From positions 1-23,684 of the forward strand of contig CALGFI010000075.1 of assembly GCA_937881155.1 (NCBI GenBank): a stretch of 23,684 nucleotides of DNA, read 5' to 3'. Below, one piece after another: positions 17,247-23,684 of the stretch. The stretch comes from an uncultured bacterium (GTDB lineage Bacteria; Actinomycetota; UBA4738; HRBIN12). The position numbers and the translations under genes are program-made. The notes beneath the pieces were generated by a model, which was not told the origin of the DNA, made no database searches, and was given only the letters and a program-made list of their open reading frames with translations. Positions within the stretch are counted from its first letter, which is position 1. The number at the start of each line of letters is the position of its first letter.

Positions 17247-18693
17247 CGGTCGCCTCCTTCTTCCTCGATAGGCCGTCATCGTGGCCGCCGAAGGAAACCG
17301 GGCTGTCACTCGCGTGTAACGGTTCGGTCACCGGTATCCGCAGCGTGGTCCGGGTCGTCGAGCCGGGCTCGCTCCAAACGTCGATGTCGCCGCGGAGTAG
17401 TCGGGCGTTGTCCAGCGCGATGGAGAGTCCCAGGCCGCTGCCGCCGCCTCGGGCTCGATCGGCTTTGTAGAAGCGATCGAAAACATTCGGCAGGTCCTGA
17501 CGCTCGATGCCGGGCCCGTGGTCGGTGACCTCGACGAACGCCTCCGCGGTTCTCGACCCGACACGAACCGACACGTCGCCGCCTCCATGTTCGATCGCGT
17601 TCGCGACGAGGTTCGCGACTATCGTCTCGATCCGGCGTCGATCGCTGACGACCCAGACCGCGTCTCCCTGTCGGGTCACGCGCTCGTTCCATCCGCGGGC
17701 TCGGATCGTCGCCTCGACGAGCTCGTCGAGTTCCACCTGCTCGAGCCGCACGTCCTCCTTGCCCGCGTCGAAGCGCGAGATCGTCATGAGGTCCTCGACG
17801 AGACGCCGGAGCCGCGCCACGTCCGCGACGAGCAGCTCGGCCGGTCGCGCGGCATCCGGCGGAAGACGGTCCAGCTGCTCGGCGAGCATCGAGGCCTCCG
17901 CGACGAGCGCGGTGATCGGGGTTCGAAGCTCGTGCGCCACGTCCGACGTGAACCTTCGCTCGCGCGCGCGAGCGTCCGACAGCGCAGAGATCTTCGCCTG
18001 CAGTGCCTCCGCCATGCGGTTGAACGAGCTCGCCCAGGCGCCGAACTCGTCCTCGGTCACGACCGGGAGGCGCGTGTCCAGCAACCCTTCCGCCAGGGCA
18101 TGAGCCGCCCGGCTGGCACGACCGAGGGGGGCGAGCGTCCGACGCGCGACGAGCCAGCCGACGACGCCCGACACGGCAACCGTGGCGATCCAGCCAAGGA
18201 GCAGCAGCGTCCGGAGCGCGCCAAGGTCGCGCAGGACGCCGTCTTCCGTGAAGGCGAGGTACAGCTCGGCCGACGATCCGGGGGGACGACCACCGACGAC
18301 GAGGTAGGGGCTGCCCGCGACGTCCAGGCGCGTGAACGCGAGCTGTCCCCGCTCGACGAGGGAGCGGACATCTTCCGGAACGTCCGGTCTGACGGATGGG
18401 TTCGAGGCGAAGACGCGCTCGTCGTGCACGAGGATGGCGTGGACACCGCGTCGCTCGAAACTCCCAACGAACTGTTCGAGATCGGAGCGCGGCTCGAGAT
18501 CCGCGGCGAGCTGCAGGCCGAAACGGGTTTCCCGTTCGGCCCGTTCCAACGAGTCGCCCAGGCGAGTCGCCTCCACGACGAGGTACGTCGCAGCGGCGAG
18601 CGCTCCCGTCAGGATCCCGGCGACGAGGACGAACGCCACCGTCAGACGCCGGCGAAGGCGCGTCGGCGGCGCAACGGTGGTCGCCACCGTCAT
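17185..18693 (-). CDS. Membrane sensor histidine kinase, MtrB-like
   Basis: This 502-residue kinase is the partner of the response regulator encoded just upstream. The first transmembrane helix is about 17-40, an extracytoplasmic sensor region spans 41-155, and the second helix is about 161-182. A HAMP domain (183-235) leads into the HisKA domain with the phospho-accepting H254 in DVAHELRTP. The ATPase domain shows the N box ANLVANAIEHG (360-370), DHGPGIE (391-397) and GSGLGLS (419-424). ATG at 18693 overlaps the regulator stop as ATGA. The tail after TLRIPVTEP (about 45 residues) is hydrophilic and low in structure, and its last 62 bases overlap the lipoprotein gene. C-terminal sequence resembles MtrB of mycobacteria, but the sensor region is shorter. 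Confidence 0.93.
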   Translation of the reverse strand: MTVATTVAPPTRLRRRLTVAFVLVAGILTGALAAATYLVVEATRLGDSLERAERETRFGLQLAADLEPRSDLEQFVGSFERRGVHAILVHDERVFASNPSVRPDVPEDVRSLVERGQLAFTRLDVAGSPYLVVGGRPPGSSAELYLAFTEDGVLRDLGALRTLLLLGWIATVAVSGVVGWLVARRTLAPLGRASRAAHALAEGLLDTRLPVVTEDEFGAWASSFNRMAEALQAKISALSDARARERRFTSDVAHELRTPITALVAEASMLAEQLDRLPPDAARPAELLVADVARLRRLVEDLMTISRFDAGKEDVRLEQVELDELVEATIRARGWNERVTRQGDAVWVVSDRRRIETIVANLVANAIEHGGGDVSVRVGSRTAEAFVEVTDHGPGIERQDLPNVFDRFYKADRARGGGSGLGLSIALDNARLLRGDIDVWSEPGSTTRTTLRIPVTEPLHASDSPVSFGGHDDGLSRKKEATDDQADRGSVREPGAPGDGLR

Positions 18694-19376
18694 CGCCTCT
18701 CGAGCCGGTAGCCCACCCCGCGCACGGTGGTGATCAGCCGCGGCCGGGTGGGATCGGGTTCCACCTTCGCGCGCAATCGCTGCACGGCCACGTCCACCAG
18801 GCGTGAGTCGCCCAGGTAGTCGTATCCCCACACGGTCTCGAGCAGCACCTCCCGGGTGAAGACCTGTCCCGGTCGGCGGGCGAGAGCCGCGAGGAGTCGG
18901 AACTCCGTGGCCGTTAGGCGCAGGTCGACCCCGTCGCGCCGCGCGACGAACGCCGACGGATCGACCTCGAGGTGGCCGACGCGACGAACCGCCTGGGATT
19001 CCGGCCCCTCCCCTGTCGTCCGGCGAAGCACCGCCCGCGCCCTGGCCACCAGTACCGGCATGTCGAACGGCTTGGTCAAGTAGTCGTCGGCGCCGAGCTC
19101 CAGCCCGGTCACGACGTCGATCGGGTCGCTCCGTGCGGTCAGCATCACGATGGGAACATCGCTCTCTCGTCTGATCTGCCGGCAGACCTCGAAGCCGTCC
19201 ATGTGCGGGAGCATGAGGTCGAGGATCACGAGGTCGAACCTCCCGACCCGAAACTTGTCGACGGCCTCACGCCCGTCGACGGCCGTCGTCACGCCGAAGC
19301 CGGCTCGCTCGAGCCCGAATGCGGCCGTCTCGCGGATCGAATCGTCGTCCTCGACGAGGAGCACGCGGCCGTTCAC
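18690..19376 (-). CDS. OmpR/PhoB-family response regulator, MtrA-like
   Basis: A 228-residue two-domain regulator. The receiver domain (1-120) has the acidic pair D10/D11, phospho-acceptor D53 in VILDLMLP, T80 and K102 in TKPFD. The winged-helix DNA-binding domain (130-228) contains LTATEFRLLAALARRPGQVF, LLETVWGYDY and VDVAVQRLRAKVE, ending TTVRGVGYRLE. The second half is strikingly like mycobacterial MtrA, which controls cell-wall and division genes. The GTG at 19376 starts right at the first receiver strand; the frame is open further upstream, but a -10 element ending six bases before this GTG makes a leaderless start here the best choice. It heads the minus-strand operon with the kinase and lipoprotein. 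Confidence 0.94.
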   Translation of the reverse strand: MNGRVLLVEDDDSIRETAAFGLERAGFGVTTAVDGREAVDKFRVGRFDLVILDLMLPHMDGFEVCRQIRRESDVPIVMLTARSDPIDVVTGLELGADDYLTKPFDMPVLVARARAVLRRTTGEGPESQAVRRVGHLEVDPSAFVARRDGVDLRLTATEFRLLAALARRPGQVFTREVLLETVWGYDYLGDSRLVDVAVQRLRAKVEPDPTRPRLITTVRGVGYRLERR

Positions 19377-19382
19377 GTTCGA

Positions 19383-19388
19383 AGCGTA
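19383..19388 (-). promoter_or_regulatory. -10 element for the response-regulator operon
   Basis: On the minus strand TACGCT (19388 to 19383) fits TANNNT and ends six bases before the GTG at 19376, so the expected first transcribed base is the G of the start codon. TTGCGT at 19413-19408 is a possible -35, with a long 19-base spacer. No Shine-Dalgarno is present. Confidence 0.5.
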
Positions 19389-19462
19389 GACGCGGCACGA
19401 GACGCGCACGCAAAAGACCGACAAGAACACCCGTGCGTCGCGGACGCGTCGGAGGCCGGTGC

Positions 19463-19468
19463 TAGCAT
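19463..19468 (+). promoter_or_regulatory. -10 element for purF
   Basis: TAGCAT lies eight bases before the GTG start of purF at 19477 and fits TANNNT, giving a start near 19475 and a leader of two bases or none. It shares the 100-base divergent region with the response-regulator promoter, so both could be under one regulator. No clear -35 was found. Confidence 0.5.
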
Positions 19469-19476
19469 CGCCGCGC

Positions 19477-20877
19477 GTGGGGGCGGAGAGTCCGAAAGAC
19501 GAGTGCGGCCTCTTCGGCGTCTGGGCGCCGGGCGAAGACGTCGCCCGGCTCATCTATTTCGGCCTGTTTGCGCAGCAGCACCGCGGCCAGGAATCCGCCG
19601 GCATGGCGGTCTCCGATGGCGAGCATCTCCTCGTCTACAAGGAGCTCGGCCTCGTCTCCCAGGTCTTCAACGAGGCGACGCTCACGACGCTCCAGGGTGA
19701 TCTGGGCATCGGCCACAACCGATACTCGACGACGGGCTCGACGACGTGGGAGAACGCGCAGCCTGCCTTCAAGACCGACGGCATCCGGTCGCTCGCGCTC
19801 GGCCACAACGGCAATCTCGTCAACACGCTCGAGCTCGCCGAACGCGCCGCGCGGGCGGGCGGGGCGACCACGGACTCGGACCTGGTCGCCACGCTGCTCG
19901 CGCGGTTCGGGGACGGCGGCCTCGAGGCCGCAGCGCTCGACGTGTTACCGACGCTGGAGGGCGCGTTCTCGTTCGTGATGATGAACGAGCGGAGCGTGTT
20001 CGCCGCGCGGGATCCTTTTGGGCTGCGCCCGCTCTCGATCGGCCGTTTGACGAACGGTTACGTCGTTGCGTCCGAGACGTGCGCGCTGGACATCGTGGGC
20101 GCGGTGTTCGTTCGGGACGTGGAGCCCGGCGAGCTCGTTCGAATCGACGACCGCGGGTTGCAGTCGACGCGCTTCGCCGAGAGCCCGCGGCAGGCGCTGT
20201 GCATCTTCGAGTACGTCTACCTGGCGCGCGCCGATTCGCGCCTTCGCGGTCGCACGGTTTACGAGGTTCGCCGCGACCTCGGGCGCCGGCTGGCGATCGA
20301 GGCGCCCGCCGACGGCGACCTAGTGATCCCCGTCCCGGATACCGGACACTCCGCGGCGCAGGGGTTCGCCGAGGTCTCCGGCATCCCGTACGGCGAAGGC
20401 CTGATGAAGAATCGATACGTCGGACGGACGTTCATCCAGCCGTCGCAGACACTTCGCGAACGCGGGGTGAAGCTCAAGCTCAACCCCATCCCGGAAGCGA
20501 TCGCCGGCAAGCGGCTGGTCGTGATCGACGACTCGATCGTTCGCGGCACGACGACGCGCCAGCTCGTTCAGGCGCTGCGCGAGGCGGGCGCCGCCGAGGT
20601 CCACACCCGCATCACGTGCCCGCCGATCCGGTGGCCGTGCTTCTACGGCATCGACATGTCGAGCCGCTCCGAGCTCATCGCCTCGGATCTGGCGGTCGAG
20701 GAGATCCGCCGGTACGTCGGCGCGGACTCGCTCGGATATTTGTCGCTCGAAGGGATGGTCGCCGCCACGGGACAGGACGGCGGCGAGTTCTGTCGCGCGT
20801 GCTTCGACGGGGAGTATCCGATCCCGATCCCGGAGTACGCCGGGAAGTTCCTCCTCGAGAATCCCGCGAAGTCGTGA
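19477..20877 (+). CDS. purF: Amidophosphoribosyltransferase
   Basis: PurF makes phosphoribosylamine from PRPP and glutamine, the committed first step of purine synthesis. The 466-residue protein has a glutaminase domain followed by a phosphoribosyltransferase domain. The nucleophile is C10 in DECGLFGVW after a nine-residue lead, so this looks like the propeptide-bearing Bacillus type. The PRPP loop is LVVIDDSIVRGTT. Cysteines in ALCIFEYVY, WPCFYGID and the FCRACF pair occupy the positions of the four [4Fe-4S] ligands of Bacillus PurF, so a cluster is likely. The GTG at 19477 is preferred over one at 19459, because the latter lies before the -10 element. purM follows 38 bases later. Confidence 0.96.
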   Translation: MGAESPKDECGLFGVWAPGEDVARLIYFGLFAQQHRGQESAGMAVSDGEHLLVYKELGLVSQVFNEATLTTLQGDLGIGHNRYSTTGSTTWENAQPAFKTDGIRSLALGHNGNLVNTLELAERAARAGGATTDSDLVATLLARFGDGGLEAAALDVLPTLEGAFSFVMMNERSVFAARDPFGLRPLSIGRLTNGYVVASETCALDIVGAVFVRDVEPGELVRIDDRGLQSTRFAESPRQALCIFEYVYLARADSRLRGRTVYEVRRDLGRRLAIEAPADGDLVIPVPDTGHSAAQGFAEVSGIPYGEGLMKNRYVGRTFIQPSQTLRERGVKLKLNPIPEAIAGKRLVVIDDSIVRGTTTRQLVQALREAGAAEVHTRITCPPIRWPCFYGIDMSSRSELIASDLAVEEIRRYVGADSLGYLSLEGMVAATGQDGGEFCRACFDGEYPIPIPEYAGKFLLENPAKS

Positions 20878-20923
20878 TTCGCGCGTGAGTGGTCTGCGCC
20901 GACTCGCGTCGTCGGATGAGTGA
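20874..20923 (+). other. Two possible tandem mini-ORFs between purF and purM
   Basis: GTGA at the purF stop opens MIRA, whose TGA (20886-20888) overlaps a second GTGA at 20885. That one opens the 12-residue frame MSGLRRLASSDE, ending at 20923, eight bases past the first base of the purM ATG at 20916. Alternatively purM starts at GTG 20889, directly after the MIRA stop. Either way a chain of overlapping frames covers the whole gap. Chance remains possible. Confidence 0.28.
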
Positions 20924-21911
20924 TGCGTACGGCCGCGCCGGGGTCGACCTCGACGCCGCGGGCCGTGCCGTCGGCCTGATCCGGGACCTCGCTCGCGAAG
21001 CGACTCGTCAGGAGGTTGTCGAGGGCGTTGGAGGATTCGCGGGCCTGTTCCGCATATCGGAGGATCGTCTGCTCGCCGCGGCTACCGACGGCGTGGGGAC
21101 CAAGCTCGACGTCGCGCTCGCGGCCGGCCGGCTCGACACGATCGGCGTCGACCTCGTAGCGATGTGCGCGGACGACGTCGTGTGTACGGGCGCCGAGCCA
21201 CTGTTCTTCCTCGACTACGTCGCGACGGGACGCCTCGTGCCGGAGGACGTTGCGGCGATCGTTTCGGGAGTCGCCGACGGGTGTCGCCGCGCCGGGTGCG
21301 CCCTGCTCGGCGGCGAGACGGCCGAACACCCGGGGACGATGCGTCCGGAGGAGCTCGATCTCGCGGGGTTCTGCGTCGGCGTCGTCGACGAACGCTCGAT
21401 GCTGGGGCCGCACCGCGTTCGCGAAGGCGACGTGTTGATCGGGCTCGCCTCGACTGGATTGCACGCGAACGGCTATTCGCTCGTCCGCAAGGCGCTCCTC
21501 GAGGACGGCGGGTACCGCCTGGACGACGTCCTACCGCGGCTGGGCCGGTCGATGGGGGACGAGTTGCTCGAGCCCACGGCGATCTACACACCGCTGGTGC
21601 TCGATCTCGCGCGCGACGGTGTCATCCACGCCGCCGCGCACGTGACCGGGGGTGGGCTGGTCGAGAACGTTCCGCGAGTCATGCCGGCCGGTCACCACGC
21701 CGACATCGACTGGCGCAGCTGGCCCGCTCCGGCCGTGTTCGACCTCGTCGCGGAGGCTTCAGGCGCCGGAGATGAGGAGCTGCGCCGGACGTTCAACCTC
21801 GGCGTCGGGATGGTCCTCGTCGCACCTGCCGAACGGACCGCCGAGGTGATCTCGCGCGCCGACGCGGGTGGGTTCGCGTCCTTCCAGATCGGACGCGTCA
21901 CGCGCGCGTAA
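20916..21911 (+). CDS. purM: Phosphoribosylformylglycinamidine cyclo-ligase (AIR synthetase)
   Basis: PurM closes the imidazole ring, converting FGAM to AIR with ATP. The 331-residue product shows the AIRS-family features: ATDGVGTKLDVA at 56-67, GVDLVAMCADDVVCTGAEPLFFLDY around 75-100, LLGGETAEHPGTM near 130-142, and LASTGLHANGYSLVRK. AHVTGGGLVENVPRV and FNLGVGMV occur in the last third. ATG at 20916 gives the familiar N-terminus SDAYGRAGVDLDA; an in-frame GTG at 20889 would add nine residues and cannot be excluded. It is downstream of purF on the same strand, so the pair is likely one transcript. purN, which often follows purM, is absent here. Confidence 0.96.
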   Translation: MSDAYGRAGVDLDAAGRAVGLIRDLAREATRQEVVEGVGGFAGLFRISEDRLLAAATDGVGTKLDVALAAGRLDTIGVDLVAMCADDVVCTGAEPLFFLDYVATGRLVPEDVAAIVSGVADGCRRAGCALLGGETAEHPGTMRPEELDLAGFCVGVVDERSMLGPHRVREGDVLIGLASTGLHANGYSLVRKALLEDGGYRLDDVLPRLGRSMGDELLEPTAIYTPLVLDLARDGVIHAAAHVTGGGLVENVPRVMPAGHHADIDWRSWPAPAVFDLVAEASGAGDEELRRTFNLGVGMVLVAPAERTAEVISRADAGGFASFQIGRVTRA

Positions 21912-21941
21912 CGCGAGGCGGAGCGGGACCCCGATCCGTGT

Positions 21942-21963
21942 CCCCCCGTCGGGCGTCGGGGGG
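21942..21963 (+). terminator. GC-only hairpin downstream of purM (possible terminator)
   Basis: CCCCCCG at 21942-21948 pairs perfectly with CGGGGGG at 21957-21963 across an 8-base loop, beginning 30 bases after the purM stop. There is no run of T after it, so it would be a non-canonical terminator or a Rho-linked element. The 126-base gap to the receiver gene otherwise shows only a weak promoter-like ATACCT at 22026-22031. Confidence 0.35.
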
Positions 21964-22037
21964 AGGCCGTCCAGGCGAACGAAGTTGGTCCCTTGGTCGC
22001 ATCTTCGAGCAACGAGCGGCGGCCGATACCTACACGG

Positions 22038-22418
22038 ATGAGCGCCACCAAGACGACGACCAGTGTCCTCGTCGTGGACGACGAGCCGCAGGTCCTTTGG
22101 ATGCTGCAGTTCAGCCTCGAGGCCGAGGGATACCGAACCTACGCCGCCCGCAACGGGGAGGAGGCCTTGGAGGAGATCGCCGAGCAGCGGCCCTCGATGA
22201 TGCTGCTCGACATCATGATGCCCGTCATGGACGGATGGACCGTGCTCGACCGGATGCGCCAGTTCCCTGCCGGCGAGCGCCCCAAGGTCGTCGTGGTCTC
22301 CGCCCGCTCGAGCCGGCGCGATCGGGCCAAGGCCATGGAGCTCGGCGCGGACGCGTTCGTGGCGAAGCCCTTCAGCATGGACGAGCTCATCGGCATCATC
22401 CACGGACTCGAGGGCTGA
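22038..22418 (+). CDS. Single-domain response regulator (CheY-like receiver)
   Basis: This 126-residue protein is a receiver domain alone, with no DNA-binding or enzymatic output. It has the acidic pair D14/D15 in VVDDEP, phospho-acceptor D58 in LLDIMMPVMDGW, S88 in VVVSAR and K110 in VAKPFS. Such proteins relay phosphate or act by binding a partner. No kinase gene adjoins it; the nearest is on the minus strand three kilobases away and already has a dedicated regulator. ATG at 22038 is chosen because it begins just before the first strand; a TTG at 21993 would add 15 residues without similarity to the fold. No Shine-Dalgarno is visible, so a leaderless message is possible. It converges with the small SH3-like gene, with seven bases between stops. 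Confidence 0.9.
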   Translation: MSATKTTTSVLVVDDEPQVLWMLQFSLEAEGYRTYAARNGEEALEEIAEQRPSMMLLDIMMPVMDGWTVLDRMRQFPAGERPKVVVVSARSSRRDRAKAMELGADAFVAKPFSMDELIGIIHGLEG

Positions 22419-22427
22419 CGAGCCCTC
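22410..22427. terminator. Hairpin at the convergent gene ends (possible two-way terminator)
   Basis: GAGGGCT at 22410-22416 pairs perfectly with AGCCCTC at 22421-22427 around a GACG loop. It covers the receiver stop codon and the first two bases of the opposing gene's stop codon (22426-22428), the place expected for a shared terminator. No T-run follows on either strand, so intrinsic termination would be weak. Confidence 0.4.
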
Positions 22428-22635
22428 AGCCTTCGACGACCTTTCCGAACCGGATCCCGCGCACCGGCACGCGCGCCAGCTCGCCCCCCTTGCGGCGAAC
22501 CATGAACGTCTCGGCTCCCTCGTCGTAGTACTCGAGCACGCCGACGGCCTCGCCCAGGAACCCGTTCGGGAGCTCGAACTGGAACGAGACGCGTTTTCCC
22601 ACGTCCGCCGGCGTCACGTGGTTCTCGCGCTTCAC
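22426..22635 (-). CDS. Small SH3-like domain protein
   Basis: A 69-residue basic protein, MKRENHVTPADVGKRVSF onward, with alternating strands and the blocks GEAVGVLEYYDEG and FMVRRKGGELARVPVRGIRFGKVV. This pattern resembles the SH3-like N-terminal domain found in some actinobacterial GNAT acetyltransferases (Rv0428c type), in which a strand with VGVL and a strand with VRRRDG-V-x-VP are typical. Here it stands alone with no acetyltransferase domain attached, so its role is unknown; nucleic-acid or protein binding is possible. GTG at 22635 is chosen because TATCCT ends six bases upstream, fitting a leaderless start; a second GTG seven codons later (at VTPADVG) is possible. The assignment to that family is from memory. 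Confidence 0.72.
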   Translation of the reverse strand: MKRENHVTPADVGKRVSFQFELPNGFLGEAVGVLEYYDEGAETFMVRRKGGELARVPVRGIRFGKVVEG

Positions 22636-22641
22636 CAGCCG

Positions 22642-22647
22642 AGGATA
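22642..22647 (-). promoter_or_regulatory. -10 element for the small SH3-like gene
   Basis: TATCCT on the minus strand (22647 to 22642) fits TANNNT and is followed by six bases and then the GTG at 22635, so the transcript should begin at the start codon itself. This is the same spacing as at the response-regulator gene. No -35 is convincing. Confidence 0.5.
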
Positions 22648-22700
22648 TCGGCCAAGGGCAAGCGAGCGAAGCGAGCGGTGTGCGTACCCCCCGGAAAGGA

Positions 22701-23684
22701 CTAGCGCGGGAGGCTCGAGAGTCGTTCCGACGACTCGAGGAGATCGACGAGCGCGGTGAATGCCCGGCCGACCGTCGCGCCGTCGAGCACTCGATGGTCG
22801 AACGTCAGCGAGAGCGTGCACGCAGGTCGACCCTCGACCCGTCCGTCGACGACGAGTGCGCGCGGCTCGATCACGCCGAGCGCGATCGTGACGGCGTGGC
22901 CGGGGTTGAGCAGCGGAGTGCCGAACTCCGATCCATAGCTCCCGGTGTTCGTGACGGCGATCGTCGCGTCGGCAAGATCGTCCCGCGAAAGGGCGTTCGA
23001 GCGCGCGCGCTCGGCGAGCGAGGCGATCTCCTCAGCGATCTGCGCGACCGTCTTGGCGCGGGCGTCCCTCAGCACCGGAACGACGAGTCCTCGTTCGGTG
23101 TCCGTAGCGATGCCGACGTTCACGGTGCGATGGACGAGGATCCGGTCGCCGCCCCAGCTCGAGTTCAGCATGGGGTGATCGGCGCACACCTCGGCGAGCG
23201 CGCCGACGAACAGGGGGAGTGGTGACACGCCGAGCTCGCCCCGCACGGTCTCGAGCGCCGAGCACTCCACCTGCCGGAACGTGGTGACCTGAGGGATCGC
23301 GGCGACCTGCGCGAGCCGGTCGGCGATGGCCTTCCGCACCGGGGTGACGGGAACCGTCTCGACGTTCTCCAGGTCGCTCGCTTCGCGCTCGACACCCGCC
23401 GCGGCCTCGACGTCGATTCGCGTGACACGACCGCCTGCACCGGAGGGCGTGACGGATTCGAGGTCGACGCCGAGGTCCTTGGCGAGCTTCCGCACGGCAG
23501 GCGTCGCCGCGACATGCGATCCGCCTGACCTCGAAGCCGCCGGGCGTGACTGCTCATCCGAAGCGCTTGGCGCTGACGGCTCACGCCGCTCTTCGGTTCC
23601 CGCGACGTCGAACGTCACGAGTGGAGATCCGACGGTGAGCGTCGCGCCGGCGGCTACGTGCAGCCGGACCACCTTCCCTGCGAA
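22701..23684 (-). CDS. 2-oxoacid dehydrogenase E2 (dihydrolipoamide acyltransferase), N-terminus beyond window
   Basis: The E2 core of pyruvate, 2-oxoglutarate or branched-chain 2-oxoacid dehydrogenase complexes moves acyl groups from lipoate to CoA. The frame runs off the right edge, so the start is not seen; about 327 residues are present. The first 25 residues (AGKVVRLHVAAGATLTVGSPL) are the end of a lipoyl domain, with the lipoylated lysine outside the window. After a Ser/Pro-rich linker comes the E3-binding domain (ATPAVRKLAKDLGVDLESV, then GAGGRVTRIDV). The catalytic acyltransferase domain follows, with TFDHRVLDGA containing the active-site histidine and aspartate. Which 2-oxoacid is used cannot be told; the E1 genes would be expected further right (upstream on this strand). 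The 65 bases between this stop and the SH3-like gene hold only the latter's promoter and a short GCGAGCG direct repeat. Confidence 0.94.
   Translation of the reverse strand, partial: FAGKVVRLHVAAGATLTVGSPLVTFDVAGTEERREPSAPSASDEQSRPAASRSGGSHVAATPAVRKLAKDLGVDLESVTPSGAGGRVTRIDVEAAAGVEREASDLENVETVPVTPVRKAIADRLAQVAAIPQVTTFRQVECSALETVRGELGVSPLPLFVGALAEVCADHPMLNSSWGGDRILVHRTVNVGIATDTERGLVVPVLRDARAKTVAQIAEEIASLAERARSNALSRDDLADATIAVTNTGSYGSEFGTPLLNPGHAVTIALGVIEPRALVVDGRVEGRPACTLSLTFDHRVLDGATVGRAFTALVDLLESSERLSSLPR

Noticed and set aside
19389..19462. Possible purine riboswitch or PurR operator upstream of purF
   Set aside because: The likely transcript starts at the GTG, leaving no leader for a riboswitch, and I see no paired PurR-type palindromes in the 100-base region.
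19377..19553. N-terminal extension of the response regulator
   Set aside because: The extra 59 codons lack receiver-domain sequence, overlap the purF promoter and start, and contain the -10 element that fits a start at 19376.
22660..22677. GCGAGCG-AA-GCGAGCG repeat beside the E2 stop
   Set aside because: It is a short direct repeat, not an inverted one, so it forms no hairpin. It occurs once and is of a common GC-rich composition.

Overview
The window is very GC-rich, has dense genes with many GTG starts, and carries a separate purS/purQ/small-purL FGAM synthase. It also has -10-like hexamers placed for leaderless transcripts and an MtrA-like response regulator. Together these suggest an actinobacterial (Actinomycetota) chromosome, probably an uncultivated or deep-branching lineage rather than a model genus; this is inferred from style and protein resemblance. 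I see no insertion sequences, CRISPR arrays, rRNA, tRNA or prophage genes. Coding density is high, and no gene-free stretch reaches 300 bases.

Layout. (1) 1-3492, plus strand: the C-terminal three quarters of the disaggregase ClpB (cut by the window edge), an unrecognised two-helix membrane protein, and LemA. (2) 3521-4828, minus strand: an MFS exporter. (3) 4891-6683, plus strand: a UPF0173-type metallo-hydrolase, a stand-alone DUF2090 (aldolase-like TIM barrel) protein and a dodecin. (4) 6710-16332, plus strand: a purine operon, purA-purD-purE-purB-purC-purS-purQ-purL, ending in a sulfite-oxidase-like molybdoenzyme that starts inside the purL stop codon. (5) 16347-19376, minus strand: a response regulator, histidine kinase and GerMN lipoprotein operon resembling mtrA-mtrB-lpqB. 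(6) 19477-21911, plus strand: purF and purM, transcribed divergently from the two-component system. (7) 22038-23684: a single-domain receiver protein, a small SH3-like protein on the minus strand, and a 2-oxoacid dehydrogenase E2 gene cut by the right edge.

How the genes work together. PurF, PurD, PurS/Q/L, PurM, PurE, PurC and PurB cover most of the route from PRPP to AICAR, and PurA (with PurB) makes AMP from IMP. PurN, PurK and PurH are not in the window. The junctions purD/purE, purC/purS, purS/purQ, purQ/purL and purL/molybdoenzyme are 4-base GTGA overlaps. The junctions that do not overlap are spanned by tiny reading frames that start in the upstream stop codon and end at or next to the downstream start.

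The points most worth a second look are a PurE whose catalytic-histidine position is alanine, the bridging mini-ORFs, the molybdoenzyme coupled to the purine operon, and the mtrAB-lpqB-like cassette inserted between two blocks of purine genes.
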